Origin: Oxalobacteraceae bacterium UBA6704
Lineage (GTDB): Bacteria; Pseudomonadota; Gammaproteobacteria; Burkholderiales; Burkholderiaceae_D
Assembly: GCA_002454505.1 (NCBI GenBank)
Contig: DKJA01000066.1
Span: 1 to 49,568 of the forward strand
DNA length: 49,568 nt
Direction: 5' to 3'
Shown here: piece by piece, positions 18,301 through 24,343 of the stretch
Layout of the letters: every line of letters begins with the position of its first letter
Position numbering within the stretch: the first letter of the stretch is position 1
Program-made: the position numbers and the translations under genes
The notes under the pieces: model-generated
Seen by the model: the letters and a program-made list of their open reading frames with translations, nothing else
What the model was told of the DNA's origin: nothing
The model's database searches: none

Positions 18301-19988
18301 GCAGACTTGGAACATCCAAGTCGTTCTGCGGCGACAGCTGCCCTGGAAAAATAATCTGCCGCGCTTCTTCTCAGCAGGAGAGATTTTCGATCGTCGTTTA
18401 GAGGAAATGCAACTAGATCGAACGGGACATTTCCGTCAAGATGCCGACGAAGTGCGTTAGGTACAGCTAGGAGCAAATTCGAAAGTGCTGCCGTAAACAA
18501 AAGAAACGGCGTCTGATCATAGTCGGCCAAGAATATACTATTGACCAGCTCTTGAGCCTCCTCCCACCTCTCTGTCTTTAATAGCGAGGTAAGCCAAAAG
18601 AACTTTCCGTCACCGTCGAGACTAACGAACGCTAATTGAGACTTTGCAGCCCATTCCAGTGCTTGTTCATATCCATGCTCTTGCTGCGCGATGACGAATC
18701 TCGCAGTACGGAAGAGAACGTCATGGTTGTTCGACAGCGCTTTTAATGCTTCCGCATAATTTCCTTCAATTCGCAGCAGAAACGATTCTGCCACCTTTAT
18801 TTCGTTGACGTCTGCGAGGGCGCGTGCGGAAGCGAGCAACGACATCGCATGCGCGATGTGCTCAACATCGGCGAGCAGACGAGCACACCAGGCAAGTGCC
18901 GTCGAGCGAATTGCTGGCGTGCCAGTAGCCAGTTCTCCATGAATGACTTCTTCTGCCAACTTTTCCGCTTCGGGAATCCGATCGAACTCATGAAAGAAGC
19001 GAGATTGGATCAACCTTTTCAGGCGAGCCATAATTTGTGAATCAATTATCGCAGCTAAGCGCGGGCTTGTAATATTTTCATTTTTCTCGCTAATCTTAAG
19101 CAACAGCGCTTGATTTGTCTTCACATCTTGTGCAATCTCTGATTGCCCAAGTAAAATACCATCGAGGGAATTCGAACTCTTTTCAAGTAGACTTTTTATA
19201 ACTGTTTCCGGATGCGGTCTTGGTAAAGACTGACTCAAAAAATTCTTGAGTAGCACGTAGACTTCAGCATTTCTATCGATAGGTTTGGAGATAGAGAAAT
19301 GATCAGCGTCAATCGGAACCGGACGAGCAGCGAGCCCGGGATCACTGGTGTCAGGCTTAGCGATCAAGCCCCAAATACGACCTGCGGGTTTAGTTTCGAC
19401 TAGGATCAAATGAGCGATTTCGTTCTTCGCTGACCATTCTCTATACCATAGATTAAGGTCACGCAATCCAGGGCTATTCCGTACTAGCTCTTGGGCTGCT
19501 GCCGAAGGTCTTGTTAAGATGCGGAACCGGTCCTTAAATGAAGCTTGGCCGGTTCCTAAATTTGGCGTTGCAATCAGTGCGACGCGGCGCACTTGACCTT
19601 GAAACTCGGCAGCGTCCGATCGGCTGCTCGCAAGTGAGTTGGCTATACGCATCACCTGCTTGACGACCAGTCCGCCTGTACTGTGCCCTATCAATGCAAT
19701 CTCAGAGCCACTGAATGCCTCATTTGCTAGTATGTGCTCAAGGATGTTCAGCGCGCGATCAGTTAGTGCCATCGACGACTCGCTGCTCCAGCGAGTCGTA
19801 GCTGCTTCGTAGTCGATGGTCCATACTGACACATCGCGAAGGTCATAAGCAAACCATTTTATCCAAAGCTCATGCGGTATGCTTACGCTCTGCCAACTCT
19901 TTTTGGAGCTGCCGCCCATCCCGTGAATAAAAATTGCGTTTAATCGTGTCGGATTGTGGCTGCGCGCCTCCAATTTTAGAGTCGTCAA
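15348..19988 (-). CDS. Giant SERAC1-like serine hydrolase / helical-repeat / PIN-like fusion protein
   Basis: 1546 residues, starting at TTG 19986-19988 with GGAGG six bases upstream. Residues 1-255 are an alpha/beta hydrolase of the SERAC1/DUF676 lipase-like type: oxyanion HGMGG (22-26), nucleophile Ser103 in GHSTGG, candidate acid Asp216 and His230 in DADHFSI. Residues about 300-1000 are TPR-like helical pairs. Residues about 1025-1095 (ALDATAILTIGRLGLLEKL, Asp1029) and 1207-1345 (YFDDLTLIHLYHAGIL, FVSAASVAHVDALIE, LLIDDRYIN with Asp1312/1313) resemble PIN-like ribonuclease segments. A helical tail follows. No ATPase motif is seen. The architecture suggests a sensor-effector protein; both the PIN call and the role are inferences. 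Confidence 0.7.
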   Translation of the reverse strand: MTTLKLEARSHNPTRLNAIFIHGMGGSSKKSWQSVSIPHELWIKWFAYDLRDVSVWTIDYEAATTRWSSESSMALTDRALNILEHILANEAFSGSEIALIGHSTGGLVVKQVMRIANSLASSRSDAAEFQGQVRRVALIATPNLGTGQASFKDRFRILTRPSAAAQELVRNSPGLRDLNLWYREWSAKNEIAHLILVETKPAGRIWGLIAKPDTSDPGLAARPVPIDADHFSISKPIDRNAEVYVLLKNFLSQSLPRPHPETVIKSLLEKSSNSLDGILLGQSEIAQDVKTNQALLLKISEKNENITSPRLAAIIDSQIMARLKRLIQSRFFHEFDRIPEAEKLAEEVIHGELATGTPAIRSTALAWCARLLADVEHIAHAMSLLASARALADVNEIKVAESFLLRIEGNYAEALKALSNNHDVLFRTARFVIAQQEHGYEQALEWAAKSQLAFVSLDGDGKFFWLTSLLKTERWEEAQELVNSIFLADYDQTPFLLFTAALSNLLLAVPNALRRHLDGNVPFDLVAFPLNDDRKSLLLRRSAADYFSRAAVAAERLGCSKSAKLAFDYHLWLLLRDPDSKEAGLALLKKNLDSGDYPLRHVNFALEFGLKLDTEAVEREIDKQVALTGGNSLDTAMARLALTLNQRKPSSVVSYLAQHRTELEGHIVPDLLDNIEIQALIASGRIEQAEQRVSELRVKGIPETTLEKYQSFIDSAAGDEAGSETRIRQYKESGEISDLVGLVQFLLQKRDWEHLAHYAKDLFAHTNSISDAESLVIALENLGKFEELETFLSRNGEIVENSELLLTSWSWALYRAGRLADASIVLNDLMSRRDDARDRSLEVNIAIASGAWESLAEFVEKQWKNRDKRSAVELMRAARIARAISAPRARDLMLASVEADPTNPEILTSGYLLATESGWENSEVVSSWMSKASEHSGEHGPLRRVSLEEIVNLQPEWDRHAAETSRQLVRGELPTFLAAKTLNRTLIELVLANGISNIRQSDPRRRTVISAFSGGRRVNRIPGGSAALDATAILTIGRLGLLEKLKTTFSALSIPHSTLPLFFEESRKISFHQPSQVKRATFIRQLLSLEEIAVAPEQAPANADLIIEVGSELAALLVEVSTRRKEGHCDSFVVTSFPVHRAGSLREEEADLVAYGPILCDAGSVLKKLVSTGQLMLAEQEFAHNYLKMQGQVSRHEVELPDGSSLYFDDLTLIHLYHAGILKNLKGSGLKIFVSAASVAHVDALIERESSAPEQLEVINTIKAYLESGIANGDITLLRSSKDSSSADYDLISHPSFSIMQDAVGKDCLLIDDRYINHHLFFEDQKGVATPIVTSLDLLAEWRETGVISNDEYCNAMTVLRRAGYLFIPVDDAELQRYLDLAPVRNGVLQENAELRAIREYLLRIKMANPIKFPQEAPWFEGVLRAFMGLLKEQWLRDIPEDVSAARSDWLWQRIQVLQWASALPHDTLFANVMQQFKMQNIALIITVTSEASVSLREKYWRWLEGRVLRNLREDYPEVYQEILEWAGKTVAEIVAMDNIGDGNDE

Positions 19989-20026
19989 AGTGAACCTCCA
20001 ATTTCGCTGTCAGTACTTATTGTTAT

Positions 20027-20788
20027 TTATCGACCAAGCAACTTCTTCACTTGGATATATATGTCTGAATTCTTTGTCGCCGGCCTGCAAATCGATAAAT
20101 GATCGGCATCAATAGGAATCGGGCGCGTGAGCAGGCCTGGATCGCTACTATCGGGTTTCACAACCATTCCCACAATCTTTGTTGTTTTTGTTTCGGTAAG
20201 AATTAAATGTACAATATTTCTAGTCGCCGCCCATTCGCGATACCATAAATTCAGATCCCTTAATGGTGGGCTGTTTCGTACTAACCCCTGAGACGCCGCC
20301 GAAGGCCGAGCAAAAAATCGCAGTGTGTCCATCAAACTAGCTTGACCTGATCCTGCGTGTGGCGTGGCGATGAAGGCGACTCGGCGTACGAGATCTAGAA
20401 ACTTTGCGGCATCTGGTCTATTCAAGGCAAGGGACTCAGCAGTTCTTAACATCTGTTTAATTATCAACCCGCCCATGCTGTGGCCTATCAAAGCGATTTC
20501 GGTTTCCATAAGTTGCTGAGTTGCGAGTAACCGTTCTAAGATATTGCTCGCCCGATCTTGGATCGCCATCGCTGTTTTTGCCGTGGACCATCGAGTCTTA
20601 GGGGCGTCGTACCCCACGGTCCAGACCGAAACATCACCGTAGTCCGTGTGAAGCCAACTTGGCCAAAATTGCGCAGGCAACGCGTCGCTTTCCCAAGTTT
20701 TTACCGGGTCACCGCTCAGCCCATGAATAAAAACTACGTTTAATCTTGGTGTCGAGCGACACTTGTTGACCTGCCTTAGTTCTGCCAA
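20027..20788 (-). CDS. Stand-alone SERAC1-like alpha/beta hydrolase, paralogue of the next gene's N terminus
   Basis: 253 residues. Same fold and motifs as the first 255 residues of the downstream giant protein: HGLSG near residue 22, nucleophile Ser104 in GHSMGG, ATPHAGSGQAS, RPSAASQGLVRNSPPLRDLNLWYREW, KPDSSDPGLL and His230 in DADHLSI. By eye about half of the positions are identical, so the two arose by duplication. Starts at TTG 20786-20788 with GGAG eight bases upstream, the same start codon as its paralogue. It is the first gene of the operon, 38 bp before the next. The family includes lipases/esterases and possible membrane-acting effectors; the substrate is unknown. Confidence 0.8.
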   Translation of the reverse strand: MAELRQVNKCRSTPRLNVVFIHGLSGDPVKTWESDALPAQFWPSWLHTDYGDVSVWTVGYDAPKTRWSTAKTAMAIQDRASNILERLLATQQLMETEIALIGHSMGGLIIKQMLRTAESLALNRPDAAKFLDLVRRVAFIATPHAGSGQASLMDTLRFFARPSAASQGLVRNSPPLRDLNLWYREWAATRNIVHLILTETKTTKIVGMVVKPDSSDPGLLTRPIPIDADHLSICRPATKNSDIYIQVKKLLGR

Positions 20789-21336
20789 TCGGGTTCTCCG
20801 GTGTTTTGAGTAGCAGGCTCCTACAAGCCGCTGCTGGGTGACCTGTGCCTATAGTCCTAATTTTACTTCACCGTGCTATAGAGCAAGGAAGGATTATGTG
20901 ATTTATAGGGATCGTTCGCACGGTTAGCATTGCGCGGAAACATGCTAGTTGAGAGACGATAGACGGAAGGACTTGTGCAGCATCTCAGAGAAGCTACGGA
21001 CTCGGGCGTATCAGACATTTGCGGACACAACTCGGCGGTCAAGCTCAGCGGAAAGCCTTTTAGCCCACGAGAAACGCAACAGTTGGCACCTAAAAGACTT
21101 GAATTCAGTGTATCGCTGACGCACGCGAAGGGTTGGGCCCCGCAACAGGAAGGCACCGCACGCGAATGCAACGGACTCGTCAGTTATTCGATGGAAAATT
21201 GACGAGAAGAGGCTAACGTACCCTTAGGTTGTGCCGGAATGGCTACGCAACGCCACGCCTTAACTACCAAGATTGCGAAGTATCGCGGCATCGTCGGAAT
21301 TGCCTGGATCGATGCCGTTCTCGGCTCGGTTTGGGC
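20789..21336. other. Upstream region of the hydrolase operon and right edge of the island, no convincing gene
   Basis: About 550 bases. Two short overlapping open frames are present (20863-21171 minus, 20975-21202 plus), but neither has a ribosome site or a recognisable domain. A minus-strand TTGCTC-15 bp-TAAAAT pair near 20855-20885 is only a weak promoter candidate for the operon. Composition returns to GC-rich toward 21300. No tRNA, IS end or clear direct repeat was found. Confidence 0.4.
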
Positions 21337-21627
21337 TTACTTCCTCGGCCTCAATAACAAACCCACCACCGCACCGACAATCAACGGTCCGGCGCCCAGA
21401 ATGACCGGAACCACCGCCAACCGATCCATCCCCCTCGGATGCGAAAAGAACTCTGTCGCCAGCACCCCAGTGACGGCAATGCCTGCAACAATCAGCAAGC
21501 TCCAGACAGCCATCGCCAGAGTCTAGGAAAAATTTACCCAAGCCAGCCGGCGCGCGATCAGCGCTGTCAGCATGACCAGGACGACACCCGTGACGACATA
21601 AAAATTATCGAGAAAAATAAAAGGCAT
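21337..21627 (-). pseudogene. Small membrane protein split by an in-frame TAG
   Basis: In one minus-strand frame, ATG 21625-21627 opens 34 residues with one hydrophobic helix (NFYVVTGVVLVMLTALIARR), then TAG at 21523-21525, and four codons later ATG 21511-21513 opens 58 residues with two more hydrophobic stretches (WSLLIVAGIAVTGVLA and VVPVILGAGPLIVGAVVGLLL) ending at TAA 21337-21339. Without the TAG it would be one protein of about 96 residues with three membrane helices. It could instead be two tiny genes or just the 58-residue one. Neither ATG has a good ribosome site, so coding status itself is uncertain. Confidence 0.3.
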
Positions 21628-21721
21628 GCTGTCGGCAAACATTGGCGATATCGCACTGGCGCTGGAAACCGGATTATCGTTCAATCCGCTCTCACAGCCT
21701 CGACCAACGTTCCGCCGCCGC

Positions 21722-22132
21722 TCAAGCTGCCGGCGGCACGGCCGCCGGATCCATCCACATCAATTCCCACACGTGTCCATCCAGATCGGTGATCGCCCGG
21801 CTGAACATGAAGCCCAGGTCCACCGGCGGATTGACGTCGATCTCGCCACCGCTGGCGGTCGCGGCGTCGCGCAGTCCATTGACCGTGTCGCGGCTGTCGA
21901 ATGACAGGCACAGCAATACCTCGCTCGACGTCTTCGGCGGGATCGGCCGATCGGTGAACGTGCGCCATTTTTCGTGCGTCAGCAGCATGACGTGGATGGC
22001 CTCGCTCCACGCCATGCAGGCCGCGGTGTCATCCGAGAACTGGGGATTGTTGCGGAAACCGAGGGCCGCGTAGAACGTCATCGATGCTTTCAAGTCGATT
22101 ACAGGCAGGTTGACGAAAATCATCCGGGTCAT
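21722..22132 (-). CDS. VOC-family (glyoxalase/bleomycin-resistance fold) protein
   Basis: 136 residues, the normal size of a two-module vicinal-oxygen-chelate protein. MIFVNLPVIDLKASMTFYAALGF is the first beta-alpha-beta module, and FMFSRAITDLDGHVWELMWMDP is the closing metal-site strand with a Glu ligand. It is the type often annotated as glyoxalase/extradiol dioxygenase-like, close to proteins of the PhnB/lactoylglutathione lyase-like group, but substrate is not predictable. AAAGGAC precedes the ATG. It stands alone; the next gene upstream is divergent and separated by a long hairpin. Confidence 0.8.
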   Translation of the reverse strand: MTRMIFVNLPVIDLKASMTFYAALGFRNNPQFSDDTAACMAWSEAIHVMLLTHEKWRTFTDRPIPPKTSSEVLLCLSFDSRDTVNGLRDAATASGGEIDVNPPVDLGFMFSRAITDLDGHVWELMWMDPAAVPPAA

Positions 22133-22236
22133 TGTGTTGTCCTTTATCTCATGCGTGAGGCCGGCTGGCCGGGGCTGACTGCGATGTTACGACGACCAAG
22201 CGCTTCAGGAATCGACAACGCCTGCAAAAAATAAAA

Positions 22237-22316
22237 GGCTCTGTCATCCGAGGTTGTTGAAACCGCGGTGCCGCAGATGGCGGCGCGGCCATTCAACAAT
22301 CCCGGATGACAGAGCC
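22237..22316 (-). terminator. Long imperfect hairpin with minus-strand T-tract (repeat-like)
   Basis: 25-nt arms at 22237-22261 and 22292-22316 pair at 23 of 25 positions (outer part GGCTCTGTCATCCG) around a 30-nt GC-rich loop. Reading the minus strand it is followed by TTTTATTTTTT, so it can terminate leftward transcription before the VOC gene. The arm length suggests a small mobile or REP-type element. Confidence 0.6.
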
Positions 22317-22355
22317 GCAGACTGTCGCGCCATAGCAATCGGCCACAAAACTCAT

Positions 22356-22378
22356 CGTATGCGATTGAAACGCATACG
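22356..22378. promoter_or_regulatory. Candidate OhrR operator 1
   Basis: Perfect inverted repeat CGTATGCG / CGCATACG around the 7-nt spacer ATTGAAA, just upstream of and touching the -35 of the ohr promoter. Confidence 0.6.
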
Positions 22379-22379
22379 C

Positions 22380-22407
22380 TTGACGACGCGATGAGTCCGG
22401 CTATACT
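22380..22407 (+). promoter_or_regulatory. Sigma-70 promoter of ohr
   Basis: TTGACG (22380-22385) and TATACT (22402-22407) with a 16-bp spacer, lying exactly between the two candidate OhrR operators. Predicted transcription start is about 22414. Confidence 0.65.
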
Positions 22408-22415
22408 ACATCCAT

Positions 22416-22438
22416 CGAATGCGCTTCAATCGCATGCG
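22416..22438. promoter_or_regulatory. Candidate OhrR operator 2
   Basis: CGAATGCG / CGCATGCG (7 of 8 pairing) around CTTCAAT, whose complement ATTGAAG matches the spacer of operator 1. It overlaps the predicted transcription start, so binding would block initiation. A further TCGCATGCGA palindrome sits before msrA at 22964-22973. Confidence 0.6.
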
Positions 22439-22925
22439 ACTCACTCCAACCATATCCATCAGGAGCACTACCATAAGCAACATCACCAAAGTCCTCGCCA
22501 CCGGCAAAACCCACACCACCGGCAGCGACGCGCGCGTCATATCGGGCGATCACGAAGGCAATGTCGACATCCGGCTGTCGTCGCCGAATCCGGGCGTTCG
22601 CTCCCACGCTTTCGAGGCGATTGCGCCCCACCCTACCGCCGCGCAGCTGTTCGCCGGCGCCTGGTCGGCCTGCTATATCGCCGCGGTCGGCCTGGTCGCG
22701 AAAGAAAAGAAAGTCACGCTGCCGGCCGATACGGCTGTCGATGTCGAGGTTGACCTTGGCATGGGCGCCGCCGCCTACTTCATCCAGGCTCGCCTGACGC
22801 TGGTGGCCAAGGGTATCGACCATGACGTACTGACGGCAATCGCCCACGGCGCCCACGAAATCTGTCCCTACTCGAAGGCCACCCGCGGCAATATCGACGT
22901 CGAGTTAAACGTTGTAAATGCTTAA
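22419..22925 (+). CDS. ohr: Organic hydroperoxide resistance protein Ohr (start codon anomalous)
   Basis: Ohr is a thiol peroxidase that reduces organic hydroperoxides using two cysteines and lipoyl proteins. Both active-site cysteines are present, in AWSACYIAAVG and HEICPYSKATRGN, with the family's GDARV-like N terminus (GKTHTTGSDARV). The frame is open from ATG 22419, but that codon lies inside an operator and at the predicted transcription start. The only good ribosome site, AGGAG at 22461-22465, is followed seven bases later by ATA (22473-22475), exactly where Ohr proteins normally begin. So the true start may be ATA, or 22419/22434 without a leader. Regulated with the msrA-ohrR genes downstream. 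Confidence 0.85.
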   Translation: MRFNRMRLTPTISIRSTTISNITKVLATGKTHTTGSDARVISGDHEGNVDIRLSSPNPGVRSHAFEAIAPHPTAAQLFAGAWSACYIAAVGLVAKEKKVTLPADTAVDVEVDLGMGAAAYFIQARLTLVAKGIDHDVLTAIAHGAHEICPYSKATRGNIDVELNVVNA

Positions 22926-22963
22926 TCCGAGCACATATCAGGGTCTAAAGCAGCGCACATCTA

Positions 22964-22973
22964 TCGCATGCGA
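22964..22973. promoter_or_regulatory. TCGCATGCGA palindrome upstream of msrA
   Basis: The same ten bases occur in the second ohr operator (22430-22439). A matching second arm at the expected 7-nt distance is poor, so this may be a weak or half operator for msrA-ohrR. Confidence 0.35.
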
Positions 22974-23059
22974 CAGCATCGGCATCGATAAATCGCTACA
23001 ATGACCGGACAGGCGCGCCGCAGTGCGCGCCTCCTTTACTGACAACTGGGGAAACGACA

Positions 23060-23563
23060 ATGACACAGCAAACCGAAACCGCCATCCTCGCCGGCGGCTG
23101 CTTCTGGGGCATGGAAGAACTGATCCGCCGCCAGCCGGGCGTGCTTGCTACGCGCGTCGGCTACACCGGTGGTGACGTGCCCAACGCCACCTACCGCAAC
23201 CACGGCACGCATGCCGAGGCGATCGAGATCGTCTTCGATCCTGCCCAGACCAGCTACCGCCGCATGCTGGAGTTCTTCTTCCAGATCCACGACCCGACCA
23301 CACAGAACCGCCAGGGCAACGATATCGGTATGAGCTACCGCTCGGCGATCTTCTACCGCGACGCCGAACAGAAACGCGTGGCCGAAGACACAGTGGCAGA
23401 CGTGGACGCATCCGGCCTGTGGCCAGGCAAGGTGGTCAGCGAGATCGCGCCGGCCGGCCCGTTCTGGGAAGCGGAGCCGGAACACCAGGACTACCTGCAG
23501 GTGCACCCGAACGGCTACACCTGCCACTGGGTGCGGCCGGACTGGCAGCTGCCGAAACGGTAA
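23060..23563 (+). CDS. msrA: Peptide-methionine (S)-S-oxide reductase MsrA
   Basis: 167 residues. MsrA reduces methionine-S-sulfoxide in proteins. The catalytic GGCFWG is at residues 12-17 (Cys14), followed by the family blocks GYTGG, YRNHGTHAEAIEIVFDP, FFFQIHDPTTQNRQGNDIGMSYRSAIFY and EPEHQDYL. The C-terminal part has one Cys (YTCHW) that could act as the resolving residue. It sits 134 bp downstream of ohr and four bases upstream of ohrR, so msrA and ohrR are one transcription unit in an oxidative-stress cluster. GGGGAAACGACA precedes the ATG. Confidence 0.92.
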   Translation: MTQQTETAILAGGCFWGMEELIRRQPGVLATRVGYTGGDVPNATYRNHGTHAEAIEIVFDPAQTSYRRMLEFFFQIHDPTTQNRQGNDIGMSYRSAIFYRDAEQKRVAEDTVADVDASGLWPGKVVSEIAPAGPFWEAEPEHQDYLQVHPNGYTCHWVRPDWQLPKR

Positions 23564-23567
23564 CGTC

Positions 23568-24029
23568 ATGGCCCGCGATTCCTCGCCCGCACCGGGCGCC
23601 GATCCGAAGCTGGCGGACTTCCTGTGTTTCGCCGTGTACTCGGCGAACCTCACGCTCGGCAAGGCCTACAAGCCGATCCTGGAAAAGCTCGACCTGACCT
23701 ACACGCAGTACATCACGATCGTGGCGTTGTGGGAGCAGGACAACCAGACTGTCAGCAGCCTGGGCGAAAAGCTGTTCCTCGAATCGAACACGCTGACGCC
23801 GATCCTGAAAAAACTGGAGGGCAAGGGCTACCTGCGCCGCCGGCGCGACAGTGCCGACGAGCGCCAGGTGATCGTCGCCCTGACCGACGAGGGCCGGGGA
23901 TTGCGCGAGAAGTTGTCGACTGACAGCCTGGGGGAAGCGTGCGGCCTCACGCAGGACGAATTCGCCGCCACGCGCGAAGCCGTCGTGCGCGTGCGCGACA
24001 ACGTGGCGCGGACTCTGCAGAAATCCTAG
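23568..24029 (+). CDS. ohrR: MarR-family organic-peroxide sensor OhrR
   Basis: 153 residues. OhrR represses ohr and is inactivated when a single N-terminal cysteine is oxidised by organic hydroperoxides. That cysteine is Cys20 in DFLCFAVYSANLTLGKAYKPIL, followed by LDLTYTQYITIVALWE, the winged-helix segment LGEKLFLESNTLTPILKKLEGKGYLRRRRDSADERQV and a helical dimer tail. It begins four bases after msrA, so it is co-transcribed. The inverted repeats around the ohr promoter are its likely targets. Its stop overlaps by four bases the end of the converging small membrane-protein gene. Confidence 0.9.
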   Translation: MARDSSPAPGADPKLADFLCFAVYSANLTLGKAYKPILEKLDLTYTQYITIVALWEQDNQTVSSLGEKLFLESNTLTPILKKLEGKGYLRRRRDSADERQVIVALTDEGRGLREKLSTDSLGEACGLTQDEFAATREAVVRVRDNVARTLQKS

Positions 24030-24343
24030 CGCAGCATCACCATCATCGAGATCACCAGCAGCCCGGCCGCCGGCAAACCGTTGACCGCCAGGCCCAGCCA
24101 GCCGGTCCAGCGGCGGCGGCCTGCCGTTGCCAGCGCTACCGCAGCCGTAGCGAGACCGATGACCGATCCTGCGGCCAGCACGATCACGGCCGCGCCGATG
24201 CACGTGCCGCCATAGTCGCCGCACTGGTTGCCGTGAAAAGTGCCGTTCAGGGCCAGGATCGCCAGCAGCCAGCTGGCGGCCGCAACCAACAGGCTCGCGA
24301 CGCCGGCCAAGTTGCGGCGCCCTCCTTCACCGCTCGCGGTCAC
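24026..24343 (-). CDS. Small integral membrane protein of unknown function
   Basis: 105 residues with three likely membrane helices (LAGVASLLVAAASWLLAILAL, CIGAAVIVLAAGSVIGLATAAVALA, GWLGLAVNGLPAAGLLVISMMVML) and two cysteines in the first external loop (NQCGDYGGTC). I do not recognise a family beyond the general type. Its ATG overlaps the stop of the TerC-CBS gene (ATGA), so translation is coupled and it may act with that protein. It converges with ohrR with a four-base overlap. Confidence 0.6.
   Translation of the reverse strand: MTASGEGGRRNLAGVASLLVAAASWLLAILALNGTFHGNQCGDYGGTCIGAAVIVLAAGSVIGLATAAVALATAGRRRWTGWLGLAVNGLPAAGLLVISMMVMLR

Noticed and set aside
20863..21171. 102-codon minus frame (and an overlapping 75-codon plus frame at 20975-21202)
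   Set aside because: Cys/Ser-rich translation without a domain, no ribosome site and two conflicting frames; left as unassigned intergenic DNA.
22144..22338. 64-codon minus frame upstream of the VOC gene
   Set aside because: It is mostly the translation of the long hairpin at 22237-22316.
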